Assembly (NCBI GenBank): GCA_021432605.1
Contig: MU271145.1
Location: forward strand, 62,001 to 126,000
DNA: 64,000 bases
Direction: 5' to 3'
Origin: Coniochaeta sp. PMI_546
Lineage: Eukaryota; Ascomycota; Sordariomycetes; Coniochaetales; Coniochaetaceae
Translations under genes and position numbers: made by a program
Shown here: positions 1 to 11,384 of the stretch, piece by piece
How the letters are laid out: each line of letters starts with the position of its first letter
How positions within the stretch are numbered: the stretch's first letter is position 1
Notes under the pieces: model-generated
Told to the model about the DNA's origin: nothing
Databases searched by the model: none
What the model saw: only the letters and a program-made list of their open reading frames with translations

Positions 1-1268
1 GTCTGCTTGTACCCCAAAGGTAGAACGCTATCTCTGTCCCTGGCGAATCAGTCAGGCCGTCCGGCGATCTGAGCTTCGAGACGGCAGAAGATTCTACCAT
101 GTCGAGCGGGTGTATCCGTATCAACGCGGAGAAGTAGGCGCCCACGCACCACAGGTTCACGCCGTTTCCGCCTACTGTGTGCTAGAAATATCTCATGATT
201 GGCGGCACAACGGCTTGGAGGAGGGTGTAGTCCCACTTGACGCCTCTGTTGGCCACGGCTCTGTGTGGGCGGAGCAAAGCTCAAGCTCGATATCGAAACG
301 AGGCCGCAACAAGAGCGGCAAAGCACCAGACCCAAATGATCATTGGACCCTGTGTGGCTGCTTCTCTCCACAGCGAGTCACATGCAAAACTCGAGGCGCT
401 GAGGTGTGCAATGCGCTCTCATGGCGATTCCTAACATGCTCGGACTTCGACATTAGACATACTTGAGAAGATATTTCTGACTCCATATCACAGATACCTG
501 GCAGGGCATTGGATTTGTCTACTGAGACTCTCGTTCTGTGGACTGGCACTTACTGTGTACGTACGCCTTTCCTGGATTAACACATCAAGATCTACGTCAT
601 CCCGATAGCAAATGGAATAAGGAGATAGACTCTCGCCATGTTGCTGTCTGATCAAGTCACCTTGTGATTATCGCACTCCAAGGCCGGACAGCCTGGCCAG
701 CCGCAGACGTCCGGCAGGCCACAAGATCGCGACTTTACCTTATCCTATCATTTCAGCCACGAGTCTCAAGTTACGGCCATGGGTCATGTTTCCTCACTTA
801 AAGACAACTTGACCAACTCACTCTCTCCCCTGACCCCCCTTTCCCTATCTCTCTCTTCTCTTCCCCCTTTTCCCCCTTCAGCAACGATGACCTAGGCCTA
901 GACTTCGGGCGTAGGTTGGCCGTATATGCGTCCGTTTCTAGACTGGTCAACACGCACCTACGAGAACAATACACAGCATGGCACTTAGGACACAAAAGTT
1001 GCTTTCGAACTCGCCTTACTCTATATCTAATTGTTTTCGACATTATCTTCCCGACTACTGTGATCAGCCACTGTTTGTTCAAGGACCTTGCTATATGCGT
1101 CGACTGGTTCCATCTCGGCTCCTGCATAGCTCTATTAATGTTCTCATAGAACTACTACCAAAGCTCAGGAAGGCGTGGCCGGCCCCCTACCGGTGGGCAC
1201 TGGACCGCCGCCACTGCTCCAAGCATCATTATGAACCATATAGCTTTTTATGTGCTCGGTACGCATCA
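1..1268. other. intergenic, no gene recognised
   Basis: Only short overlapping open frames without recognisable domains or plausible splice joins are present. There is a C/T-rich stretch around 820-880. Nothing else was supported. Confidence 0.5.
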
Positions 1269-2781
1269 TCAAAGTGTTGACAAGATGGGCGGCAAGACCC
1301 ACGTGGTCACACTCTTCGCCTCCACGAGACCGCTCCAGGTCTCAGCGCCCTTGGTGGTCAGCGTGATGTAGATGGGGTTGTCGAACTTGTTCTCGATCAC
1401 CACCGACCGCGTCCCATCCGGGTTCAGGGAGGCGACCGACTCGACACCGCTGCCGCTGGAATAGGTGTAGCTGCCCGTGCCCTCGAGCACGGTGGCACCC
1501 TGAGGCATGAACTTGCTGAACTGGCCCATCATGTAGTAGTCGGTTGTAAAGCTGTAGGTGCCGGCGGTGGTATCCACGACGACCAGACCGGTGCACGTGC
1601 AGCAGGCTCCCGGGGTGTCGAGGCAGGGCCCGTCGTTGGTGTCGGTCGCGAGAGTCCATGCCAGCGAACCCTGGGCCCAGTTCTGCATGGGGCCCATGGT
1701 GAAGTCCGCGGCCTGGTTCCATCCGGTGTAGATGTTGGAGGTCCAGCACTCGGTGTGGAACTGCTTGAAGCCCTCGACGTGCGAGTTGTTGTGGTAGAAC
1801 TGGGTCAAGACGGTCCAGTCGATTGGGTTGGCGTAGCAATGCCAGGCGGCGGTGTTGACGTATTCCGGGGCCATGTCGAAGACAGTCTGAGGATAGTCCG
1901 GTCGGTCTGGTAGATGGTCAGTATCTGAGCATGCTACTTTCGTCTGACAAGCGGTACTTACCGGTGTTATGGTCATAGGCCCAGATCTCCGTCTTCAGCC
2001 CGGCCTGTCTCAGCGCAGGTCCGACGAAGTCGTGGATGAGCTGTCCCGATTCTGCCGGCTCAATGACCAAACTGGGCATGCCACTGTTGTTGTTCAACGG
2101 CTCATTCTGGATGGTAATGGCATCAATGTGTGCCCCAGCGGCCTGGAACGCCTGGATGTACTTGACGAAATACTCCCCGTACTGCTCGCTGTACGAGTGG
2201 TTGAGAGTGTTGATGCCAGCTCCGACAAGGATGTGATCATTCTGCATCCACCCGGGCGGTCCCCAGCAGGAGCCCAAGGTGACCATGTTCTGGTTCAAAT
2301 CCTTCATCGACTTGAGCATAGCCGCCATAGCCAAGCCCCGACTGCCAATGTCAAAATGCGAGAGTAAAAGGTCAACCATGCCGGCATTTCCACCATTGTC
2401 GTCGTAGGACATGGCCGGCTCCGGAGAGAGATCGGACGACCCAATCGTGTGGCGCATGATGGCAAAGTTGTTACCTTGAGTTGTCATCAGCTCATTGAGC
2501 AGCTGTGACAGCTGGTCCGCCGGCAACTTGTTGAAGACATCGACAGTCGTCTCAGTCAGTGCGGCGCCAAAGCCGGTGACCTTCTGCTTGTAGCCAGACG
2601 GGGTGTCGTCAATTGACAGCTTCCATGTCGAGCTGTTGCCCGGGCTACCAGGTCCCCATACGGGAGCGCTATAAGGGCTGATCTTGTACTTGCCATCAGC
2701 GGTTGAAGCGTACGCCTTGGGCCGGGGGACGCAGGTGGCCGCCGCGTGGGTGACGAGGAGAAGAAGAGCCGTGGAGATCAT
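1269..2781 (-). CDS. GH30 family glycoside hydrolase, probable secreted endo-beta-1,6-glucanase
   Basis: There are two exons (2781-1962 and 1906-1269) joined across a 55-nt intron (1907-1961, donor GTAAGT, acceptor CCAG), giving about 485 aa. Residues 1-15 form a hydrophobic signal peptide ending near an Ala-rich cleavage site, so the product is likely secreted. The TIM-barrel GH30 pattern is visible: VTGFGAALTE near residue 70, the SCWGPPGWM segment near 171, the acid/base Glu in TIQNEPLN (about E227) and the nucleophile Glu in FHTECW (about E326). The C-terminal beta domain is present. GH30 members of this type in fungi hydrolyse beta-1,6-glucan (fungal cell wall, mycoparasitism) or related glycans. 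The exact substrate is inferred. A TATA-like stretch (minus strand, about 2850-2857) lies roughly 70 nt upstream of the ATG. Confidence 0.9.
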
Positions 2782-4684
2782 CTTGCTAGTGATGGACGGT
2801 CGGGGTTCAAGAGTCCAGGGTTACGACTATGGTCGTCCCGAGTACTGCGTATATAAAGACTTCCATCGTACACGGACACAAAGCTTAATTCAGCCTGTCG
2901 TAAAGCTTGTTGTGCTAGTCGATGTCGATCGTCCCATTGTGTATGCTTGTGATGTAATTTTCACGATTAGAATTACACGCACAGGGTGCAAATACATACT
3001 AGGTATTCCTAGCGTAGCAGTCGGAACGAGGCGCTTTGAATTGCCCTCCAATCAAGGCGCCTGATTGTCACTGTCATCGACTATTTCGGAAACGGCAGGT
3101 GTCATTACACGTAACCAGGTAGACTACTCGGGTCTTTTGCGGCGTATCTCAGGTCTATCTAGGCATCAGTCCCAGGGACCCGGGCCTGGAAATGTGCAAG
3201 TGTAACGACGGCTAATGTAGGTGCTGACTACGGGTCTACTGTGGTACGTGTAGTAGTTAGCAGTGAAGCGGTCAGTTGATCTTAGCGGGGAATTGGAGTT
3301 TCGGGTATCGGCTATCTACTCATCTATGTTGTTGTTATATGTCAGCCGGCAGGGATGATCATGGAACACCAGGAACACCAAACCCAGAAATTGTCCCAGG
3401 AATCGGGGTCATTTAGGATCCTTGGATGCACCCAACACGTTGACTTAGGACAGCAAGAAGAAAGTGTACAAACAGTCGACAACGGCGAAGTGGCTTATTC
3501 TTGGAAGCGTACTATAGAAGCCAGGACGGCATCCTGAAATCTGTACGCGTCCTCGAGGTCTGAGAATCGAAGCTGCGCAGTCAATAGAGAGCCGTCCCTG
3601 CCGGTGGTCGTTGTTGCCGCCGCAAGTCGGTGTGGAGAAAGGCGCTGCGGGCAGAGCGGGGCCCGCCGTACCTTGCGGGGAATTAACGGGGATGCCCCAG
3701 AAGCTCCCCGCTTGAATTGCCGTGGAGACGCGGTCAGCTTGCCCCCAAAAGCCTAAAATGAGCACCTGCGAAGCAGGATTTTGTACAAGACATGCTCGAA
3801 GTAACATGGCAACTCGGCCCTTCCCATTGAAACAGTTTATTCGATCATTGAAGTCAGTCCTAACTCGAAAACGGGCCGAGACTCGTGCCCCGCAATGGCG
3901 TTGTGGGATAGAAGTCGGAAGAAGAGGATGCCTAGTAGAATATTCATCAACCGGGATACGGTTATAAGCTTGAGATCGTTATAAAAGGAGTTTACTATGG
4001 CAGCATGACATATATAAGCGATTTGCCTCACAAAGTCCCCAAGGAAAAAGAGAGGCGACATCCTTTCTGGCTTTCCATGGACAGCACACTCACCATGTTT
4101 CGCCCCTGGCCTTAGCTACTGAGCTAGGTGGGAAATCCTTGATAGGCCAGGAAAACCTTCGGTCCTCTTTCCGTGGGTGAAAGATGGGATACCATAGATA
4201 CTATGGTAGGTTCGTCGTAGACCAGTAAGACCAGTGTGACCGCACCCAGTTCTGTGCTTTCAACTGCGTTGTAACTCCCCCGATTCCTCTTGAGTATCGT
4301 TCATAATAACCCACTCTACAATGGCGTCGGACAGATACGGAACACAGGTGAAGGGCATCAAGTTACCCTTCAGGACCAATCTCCACAGTAGCCTTGTTCT
4401 CGGAGAAGACTATGTGGTAGCTGGTCCATCTCCTTGAAGGGGTTGCCGATGCCGCTTGTGCTCCAGAAGCCCGAAGTGGAAGGCATATCGACATCAAATC
4501 GGAAGGCATCCGCCTAGTCTCACGATTCTCAGACTATAGAAGTCACTGGCAAAGCCATTTTGAGGACGCGTTCAGTAGACAGCAATTGTTGTTTGAACGG
4601 TAACTCAATCTGTCCACATCGTGTAAGTGGTCGAGTTTACAATATTGACCTGTCTAGTCTGACACAGTTTAGAGAAGACTGTCT
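2782..4684. other. intergenic, no gene recognised
   Basis: The stretch holds the upstream region of the GH30 gene and the downstream region of the DapA-like gene. Open frames here are short and show no domain. On the minus strand near 4085-4125 a sequence resembles a tRNA D-arm (TAGCTCAGTAG-like), but no matching T-arm or acceptor stem was found. Confidence 0.5.
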
Positions 4685-6133
4685 CTATTTTACTTTCATC
4701 AATCCCCTCAAGTACTTGCTATTAGACAAACGGGTCGCTGCCTCCCCGCTCAAGGGCTGCAATGGGAGTCTGGGTGTAGCAGGATACCCGAACTGCTGGT
4801 TAAGCAAGTACTTCAACCCAGCCACCTTGACACAAGCGTCAGCATGTTGTATACGCCTTCCAGTATAAAATTATGAGCTAGAATGCTGTTACTCACACCA
4901 CCACTTAATAGTTCTGCTTCGGCTAGGGACGCTAGCTCCTGTAGTTGTCTGGCTTTCGCCCAGTCTTCGGCACTGTTCAGAGTTTGAGTACTGTGCCACA
5001 ACTCCATAGCAAAATCCTATATCGAGTGGTGAGTAATTATCTGAAAAGACTTACTGCAAATTTGACTTACTGGTGCAATATTTGGTAAGGGACTAACCGC
5101 ACCGGCCGACTCAACTGAGACAGACGGTAATAAGAAGTCGAGGAAGCCGGCGATTATTTTCAATGATTCGTCCAGAAGACTTGTGATCCTGGAGACTTTC
5201 CCAACATTGCCGCAGCTACAAAGCACATTAGCAACCCGTATATGTTTCGAAGGCAGTGCTCGCTACCCACGATAGCATGACGCCGCATACGTTGGGTGCA
5301 GCCCTTGCAATATCGACGATATCGTCGCTGGTCAGATCGATACCGCCTGCAACCAAAGGAAAGTTATATATCACTCTTATTTGTGCGGCATCCTTGTTAG
5401 CTCATAGTTCATTTCTGTCTTATTCGTTGTACTCCACAGGAGCTGCAAATAGAGTCCAGAAGAGGCTTCTTCTGCCAAGGCATACGTACACTGGCACTGG
5501 CGATTTCGCGGCCACGTCGACGAAGAATTGCTTGATGGCAGTCGGGCTCGCCTTCAAGGCGCTCGCATAATAGCTTGGCGCTATAACGAGTACAAATTCG
5601 GCACCAGCAGCGGCCGCATCTTGCGCAAGACGACAAGTCTCTCGGGTGCTCGACGCACCTACGCCAGCTACAATTGGCATCTGGTGCATGTCATTCTCAT
5701 CGAGCGCGGACCGTAGAGCCCGGATCAGTCCTATGCGCTCTTCGCGGTCCTATCCTTATTGTTAGAATGCTTGATTCGCCTCAGCTGCGAGAGTCTACAC
5801 AAACTAAATGTGCGGCCTCTCCCATTGTGGCAGAGACAACGGGAATAACTCCTGGTTTAGTGACATCTATTCTTGCTAGGTTAGCAACAGATCATCTTTC
5901 ATCAGTCCTATTGGCATGTGTGAATAATGTCTTATTACATATAGCGTGCTCTATGTAGGCGTTGATATCTATCTGAAATGTTAGCAATGTCCAAAGCTCT
6001 GGAGAGCTCTCGGATTCCTAAGCTATAAGAATAAAACGGAGGAAAGAAGATCAATTGGCTTGCCTAACTCATCCTTATCATTGAAGAATGCCGGCAGAGG
6101 GGCGTAAACTCCTGGCGGAAGAGGTCCTCCCAT
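4685..6133 (-). CDS. DapA/DHDPS-family aldolase-like protein lacking the catalytic lysine
   Basis: Eight exons join with conserved phase: 6133-6064, 5968-5939, 5875-5805, 5749-5490, 5375-5271, 5215-5071, 5016-4897, 4825-4685. Together they give about 313 aa, the normal size for the class I aldolase family of dihydrodipicolinate synthase, N-acetylneuraminate lyase and fungal 4-hydroxy-2-oxoglutarate aldolase. Recognisable parts are PPGVYAPLPAFF at the N-terminus, GEAAHL near residue 52 (equivalent of the GTTGE loop), VAGVGASSTRET near 86, the VIYNFP motif with the conserved Tyr (about Y147) and LSCGNVGK near 178. The residue that normally forms the Schiff base (G-T-K-L-S) is here G-V-M-L-S, with Met (codon 5276-5278) in place of Lys. 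Fungal members are usually soluble enzymes of sugar-acid or amino-acid catabolism. This copy may be inactive or have another role. The first intron is a GC-AG intron. Confidence 0.8.
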
Positions 6134-7244
6134 AGTATACTAGTTGTTGAGAATATTCTAATGTCAAGAGTTATCTTCAGCCTAGAACGTTCGGATACTC
6201 CTATTAGGAGGTAAATATATTCGTCGTCAAAAGCTTACCCAGTTAAATAAGTATTCGGCAACGCATATAGTCCCATGTGTAAGCTCGCTCCACACGGGGG
6301 ACTAAGTTTCTCCATGAGTGCTGTGAGCTTGATTGCTGGATGTCCCGATACGTTTATTCATCCTTTGAGATTGAGTTACTCTTACTCAGCAAATATGAGT
6401 CCGGGAAGGCAGGGTAAAGCGGCAAATGCGGGAAAAGCGGAGGTACCGCCCCTGTTGACGAGATCCCCAGGACATAACAACTAGTGCTTTAGCTATCCCC
6501 TTGCATGGGGTAAGCTACTAGCTGGGTTACTCTCCAGGATCCTCGCAGCTAGGACTATTACCAATCAAGGAGAAGCACATAACTTGATATTTAGATTCAG
6601 TGTTGGAGAAAGTATCGGAATTGCACCTCAAAGTCTGTTTTCGGAGCTCTGATCCTTGCCATGGAGTATTCTGCTTTCCGTCGCGTTGCTGGTAGCTTAC
6701 TCAGACCTTGTGTTGCTGGAAGTATCCAGGGTGCAACCCAAAGTCTAATTCTGTGGCTCTACCTTGTGCCGTGGGTTACTTTACTTCCCGTGGCGTGGAT
6801 TACCCAGCTGGTAGCATACATACCAATGGATTGCGGTGTCGTAACAGTCTGTTGAAGAAGCATTACTCAAAGTGACAAAGCAAGAGGCCCAGACCCTTTG
6901 AAATGACCATGGTTATTTTGAGAATCAGGGATTTGCACTGATAAGTTGCAGGGCTTGACCATGAAAGGTTGAGCTGTAGCTGCAAAGAAGGTGATCTTAA
7001 AAGCAAACCCAACCAACGATTCTGGAGAACCTGCCGCTCGAGAAAGAAGACTCGGGCTTTTTAAGCAAAACGAAACCCGCCCTTGGCAGCAGTTGACCTT
7101 CCCTCGACTCCTAAGTCCCAGGGGTACCCAGAAAGGGCAAGTTCAGCTCGATTCATCGAAATCCACCTAGCCGCCAATTTGAGCTCAGCACCATCATCTT
7201 ATCATTCCGAGTGAAACCATACATCACACTTGTACAATCAGAAC
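6134..7244. other. intergenic with a diverged short direct repeat
   Basis: No gene was recognised. An imperfect direct repeat of about 65 nt is described separately. Related short strings (GCTGGTAGC, GGGTTACT) recur between 6500 and 6830. Confidence 0.5.
6600..6774. repeat. diverged ~65-nt direct repeat (two copies)
   Basis: Copy A (about 6600-6664) and copy B (about 6710-6774) share blocks such as GTGTTG, GAAAGTATC/GGAAGTATC, CAAAGTCT, GGCTCT/GAGCTCT and CCTTG..CC.TGG in the same order with substitutions. They are separated by about 45 nt. Origin unknown. Confidence 0.5.
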
Positions 7245-8180
7245 ATGATGGCTTCAGTGATCCAGGGACGAAAGATCGCGATCACCGGCGGTAGCGGCCA
7301 GCTCGGGAAGCCGACCATCGCAGCCCTCGTCGAACTGGGCGTCCATACGATCACAGCTATCCAACGACCCGAGGCTACCAGCACGTTTCCTGCCGGGGTC
7401 ATCGTTCAGAGCGGCAACCTTGAAGATGAAGTTTTCCTCGCCGACGTGCTCAGAGGCCAAGATGCCCTCGTCCTCATGCCACCTCTATCTAATCTCATTG
7501 AGCTCCAGGTGCCTGCGATCCGCGCGGCCGCCAAGGTCGGTGTACCTTACATATTCCCATCTGAGTTCGGCCCCGACCCCTTCGCCGGTGAGCTTGCGGA
7601 GGAGAATGGGCTGCTCATAGCGAAAAAGAGCATTCGTGATTTGATTGAGAGTCTCGGTGTTAGCAGTTGGGTCTCCATCGCCATCGGACCGTGGCTCGAT
7701 GACGGTCTCGTCGCAGGCTCCTGGGGTATCGACGCTAAGGCTCGCAAGGCAACAATGTGGCGAGGCGCTGACGGCAGGGCCAATACGGCGACTGTCTTAC
7801 ATACGGGTGAAGCAGTCGCTGCGACGCTGAGCCTACCGGAAATTGACCTGGCCATGTATAAGGACAAGGCTGTGTATGCGCCGTCCTTCTACCTGACGCA
7901 GCGGGAGATACTGGTCGCTGTCCAGCACGCAACAGAGACGACGGACGCGGACTGGGACATTGAGTCGCGAGATGTGGCCGAAGTCGCCGAGGAGTATGAA
8001 GAAAAAATCAGTCAGGGCGACAGTCTGGCACCTTATACCAAGTTTTTTGTCACTCACTTCATGGAAGGCCACGGTGGCGACTTCAATAACAAGGTTGATG
8101 CGGTGAAGTTGGAGCAGCTGGAGGGGCTAGGCCTGCACAGGGAGGACCTCGACCGGAGCATCAGAGCGGCGCTGCAGTAG
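7245..8180 (+). CDS. NmrA-like / isoflavone reductase-like NAD(P)-binding protein
   Basis: This is a single-exon gene of 311 aa from the first ATG (7245; a second ATG follows at once at 7248). The Rossmann nucleotide-binding motif GGSGQLGKPT lies near residue 15. It is followed by the extended short-chain dehydrogenase pattern of the NmrA/isoflavone reductase group: AIQRPEATS after beta-2, NLEDEVFLADVLRGQDAL, and VPYIFPSEFGPD in the position of the VkrFlPSEFG motif. These proteins are cytosolic NAD(P)H-dependent reductases or redox sensors. In ascomycetes they are often found in secondary-metabolite or aromatic-compound pathways. The precise substrate cannot be told from the sequence. The 3' end lacks a close neighbour. 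Confidence 0.85.
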   Translation: MMASVIQGRKIAITGGSGQLGKPTIAALVELGVHTITAIQRPEATSTFPAGVIVQSGNLEDEVFLADVLRGQDALVLMPPLSNLIELQVPAIRAAAKVGVPYIFPSEFGPDPFAGELAEENGLLIAKKSIRDLIESLGVSSWVSIAIGPWLDDGLVAGSWGIDAKARKATMWRGADGRANTATVLHTGEAVAATLSLPEIDLAMYKDKAVYAPSFYLTQREILVAVQHATETTDADWDIESRDVAEVAEEYEEKISQGDSLAPYTKFFVTHFMEGHGGDFNNKVDAVKLEQLEGLGLHREDLDRSIRAALQ

Positions 8181-9229
8181 CTATTTGGCACTCTAAGATG
8201 TATATATTACTTGAAGTACTTTGACTAAACTCTGTCGAGTGGTGTTTCGATCGATGGTAGCTTCAATTAAGGAACGCATTTCCTGTCCAGTCCTGTACCA
8301 TATGTTGCTCGTGCAGTGCACTAGTTACCCCACTTACCTTATGTAGGCCATACAAGAAACGCCGACAAAGTACCAGTGAGCAGCGCAGCAACAACTAATG
8401 TAAGCACTCCATCAACTTGTGAACCCCTCAGCTTTCCACGTTCGGCGTCATTTACACTAACAATTACAATTGTATGAACCCAGAATTCCGTCTGAAAATG
8501 TCGCAATCACTTTGCAATTTTCAGTCTCTTTAGGTTGTGGGCGAGCTGTCGGATTTCGTATTACCTAATCTTCCGAGGTGGGGTCCCATAGCGGTCAGAA
8601 ACCATGAGCCGCTTCCGGCTGTCGTACTGGTTTGATGGGCCGACGTGCCCGATTTTTCAGGATGCGGTACGCAGTAACCTAAGGTATCTTAGGTCTGAAT
8701 GCCAGGCGTGTTAACCGGAACCTTGACGGTGCCTGATGCAGGTACATTCCTCAGATGAAAACGCCCCATTTGGACGCAATCGAGTGCTCTGGCGGCCTAG
8801 AACCCGACGAGGAATTGGAACTACCATTTAGCGCCAACGATCAGCATATTTTCTTTCTAGACCGCCCTGTGTCATTGGTGTCGGGGACCAAGGAACGCCC
8901 CGACGAAGAGACACTTTGACCCAACAGGCTTCCAGACGGGCGTTACCATACCGGTGCGGACGCAAGCGTGGACTAAGTGCCGTCACGGAAGGCTCCTGAA
9001 TTCGGACCGCAAGATCTGACATGGCTCCATGTCACTATTCCGGCGTTCTTGGTGCTAGGGCCGCCTTCCGAGGCGGGAGTTGGATGGGATAAAAGGCTGT
9101 ATCCCACCAGAGCCCAAGAGACAAGTGCGCCGAGCCTCTAACAAATTCTTGCTCACCCTCGCATCGCAACAATTCAAACTGTTCCACAGTTGAGACGGCG
9201 CGGGAAGATGCGTGGAAGGCCTTCAACCA
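8181..9229. other. intergenic, no gene recognised
   Basis: It contains the downstream region of the NmrA-like gene and the promoter of the membrane protein at 9230. Only short frames without domain similarity are present. Confidence 0.5.
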
Positions 9230-10621
9230 ATGTTGCCGGACATGAACGAAATCTCAACCATCATTGCAAGACATGATGGCGCATACCCGTACGACGGTCT
9301 GCAGATCTGCGGCATGGTCATCATAATCGTCCTTGCGACGATTTCCATGGCCGTTTGTTCGTTGCGAGTGTACAGCCGAGTTCGCCAAGAGACCTTTGGA
9401 CTCGACGACTGGCTTATATGCGTGGCAACGGTATGTGTTTGATCTCAACTGACTGATGCTCACACCGTCAAGCCCCAAAGTTCGGACCTAACGTTGACGA
9501 ATGCAGGTGGTGATCGTTGTCCAATGCTGGGCGGCCAATATGTGTAAGTCACTTCCCGAGGAAGTCCGCTGCCGTCTCATCTAAACATTGCCGCAGCCAT
9601 CCACTACGGGTATATCGGCATCCACGCCGTCAACATTCCACCAAATCGCGACCGCTCCAAGGAATACCTCTACAGCTACCTGTCGTTGGTATTCTACACC
9701 CCGATTCTTCCGCTGGTGAAGCTTTCCATCCTTGTCTTCCTCTACCGGATAGGCGGGAGGACAAGCAGAGCAATCAGGATAGCTATTCTCTCACTTATAG
9801 CCTTCAACTCCGCACAGCTCGTTGCACTCGTCACCGTCAGGATCTTCCAGTGTCGTCCCATATCGCTTATTTGGACGACGTCGCCTGCAGACCGAGCGAG
9901 CAGATGCATCGTACCGGGCGTTTTCACGCTCTCGATAGCGTCCCTGAACATCTTTACCGACTTCTTGCTGTTGATACTGCCTTTCCGCATTTTCAGGGTC
10001 ATAAAGATCAACAAGAGAATGCGTAATGCCTGGATTGGCGCGTTTGCGCTGGGTATCTGGTGAGTGCACCCTCAACCTTTCATCGACCCAACCATCAGAT
10101 CGTCCACTGACCAGTGGCATCGGAACAACAGCGTAACCGTGGTCAGCATCGGCCGTCTCTACTGCATGTGGCGCCTCTTTTACGTCGTGGAGGCCGACCC
10201 CACTTACTCGATCCGCTTCACACTGAGCCAGATCGAGACCAATTTGGCCGTAGTGGCCGCGTCAGCACCACCGCTCTGGCCGCTGGCGAGGCGCTGGTTC
10301 CCGTCCATGGATGCCAAGCTGGGCATCAACGACCCGCACTACCCAGACATCGAAGTGAACATGTACAGCACCAGCGGCACAGAGACGGAGAAGTTGGCCA
10401 AGCCGATGAAGGTCAAGGTCACCTGGAGGAAGGGCATGTCGTCGCCGACCGGCACGGACCCGGAGGGATACGGCGGGAGTGGGGGCGTCCTGGAGTCTCC
10501 ACGCGGAAGCGTGCGACGACTTAACCCCGATTGCCTTGGAAGCGAGCAGGAAGCGAGGAGCGACTGGTATCATCACGCGCTAACAGGGAGGGGCCCCGAA
10601 GACCAAGCGAGAAAGCTTTGA
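9230..10621 (+). CDS. rhodopsin-domain (PTH11/SAT4-like) integral membrane protein
   Basis: Four exons (9230-9430, 9507-9543, 9597-10059, 10132-10621) join in phase across introns of 76, 53 and 72 nt, giving about 396 aa. The seven hydrophobic segments of the fungal rhodopsin-like domain are visible. TM1 begins at GMVIIIVLATISMAV, followed by SRV..ETFGLDDWLICVAT, the typical first-loop signature. Later segments contain YTPILPLVKLSILVFLYRI and the last TM region begins at ALGICVTVVSIGRLY. The TLSQIETNLAVVAASAP stretch before the cytosolic tail is family-typical. The tail (about 100 residues) is hydrophilic. Family members are plasma-membrane proteins, some of which sense surfaces or host cues (PTH11). 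Ligand and function here are unknown. ATG 9230 was chosen as the first in-frame ATG; 9242 is an alternative. The third intron's acceptor (AACAACAG, 10131) keeps the frame open; the closer CCAG does not. Confidence 0.85.
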
Positions 10622-11293
10622 GGGTGCTGTTGCGGTGAAGACAGTTCCGGCAGTCTGGCCGACGGCAACGATGGGGTAAGAAATCATTGCGCTCGCGGAT
10701 CGGGAGGCTGCCTGACTTCGTGAGTGCTTATGGGAGTACTGGGTCTAAAATATAGGTGAATCTGTCTGTCCAGTTACGGGCTAGGCGTTCGGAGTCTTCA
10801 CGCGGGCAATCGTTGCCGTTTCCACGCGGAAGTCACAGGCTGATGGTTCCGGTGTACATTGGGATTTGGGGCATATTTGTAAGGTAGTGAGTACCTGGAC
10901 AGGGGCTCGGTAGGCGTACCTAATTGCTAGCCAAGCAAGGAAATAGAGCAGCACTGACCTGTTATAAATGTGAAGGCATACCTGCTGTGACGAAGCAGCA
11001 GAGGAGATCGAATTGCTGTTGGACTTCCTTGCCGGAGCATTGCGTCAGGCCGAGAATGGGTGTAAAAGCGGCCGGCACAGGGCGAAGCCGCATGCGGTGG
11101 ACCTCTGACCGGATCAGTCACAGCCAGCTGGACCTCAGCCTTTAGTCGAGCCAGACCCAGCATCCACTAATGGAAAAAAATGCCGCCGAATTGTCGAAAC
11201 ACTTGCTTGAACGCGACTCGCCATGCCTGAACGCCATTTCTTGCTCGTCCACGACCCGCCCACCCATCGAAACCTATCTGGATAGGTCATAGC
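10622..11293. other. intergenic, no gene recognised
   Basis: It lies between the membrane-protein gene and the tRNA gene. Nothing coding was supported. Confidence 0.5.
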
Positions 11294-11384
11294 GGTCTGT
11301 TGGTCTAGCGGTATGATTCTCGCTTAGGGTTCACCCTATAGCTTAGCTTGCGAGAGGTCCCGGGTTCAATCCCCGGACAGACCC
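11294..11384 (+). tRNA. tRNA-Pro(AGG) with a 19-nt intron
   Basis: The acceptor stem GGTCTGT (11294-11300) pairs with ACAGACC (11377-11383), and C11384 is the discriminator base. The D-arm and A box follow the first stem. The anticodon stem CTCGC/GCGAG encloses the loop TTAGGG..T, with anticodon AGG at 11326-11328. A 19-nt intron (11330-11348) sits in the canonical place one base 3' of the anticodon. The T-arm GTTCAATCC gives a good B box. A T5 run at about 11416-11420 may be the Pol III terminator. Confidence 0.95.

Noticed and set aside
3445-3807. 120-codon minus-strand frame between the GH30 and DapA-like genes
   Set aside because: No domain, no splice partner and no homology recognised.
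4085-4125. tRNA D-arm-like sequence on the minus strand
   Set aside because: No T-arm with GGTTCGA-type sequence and no acceptor stem nearby.
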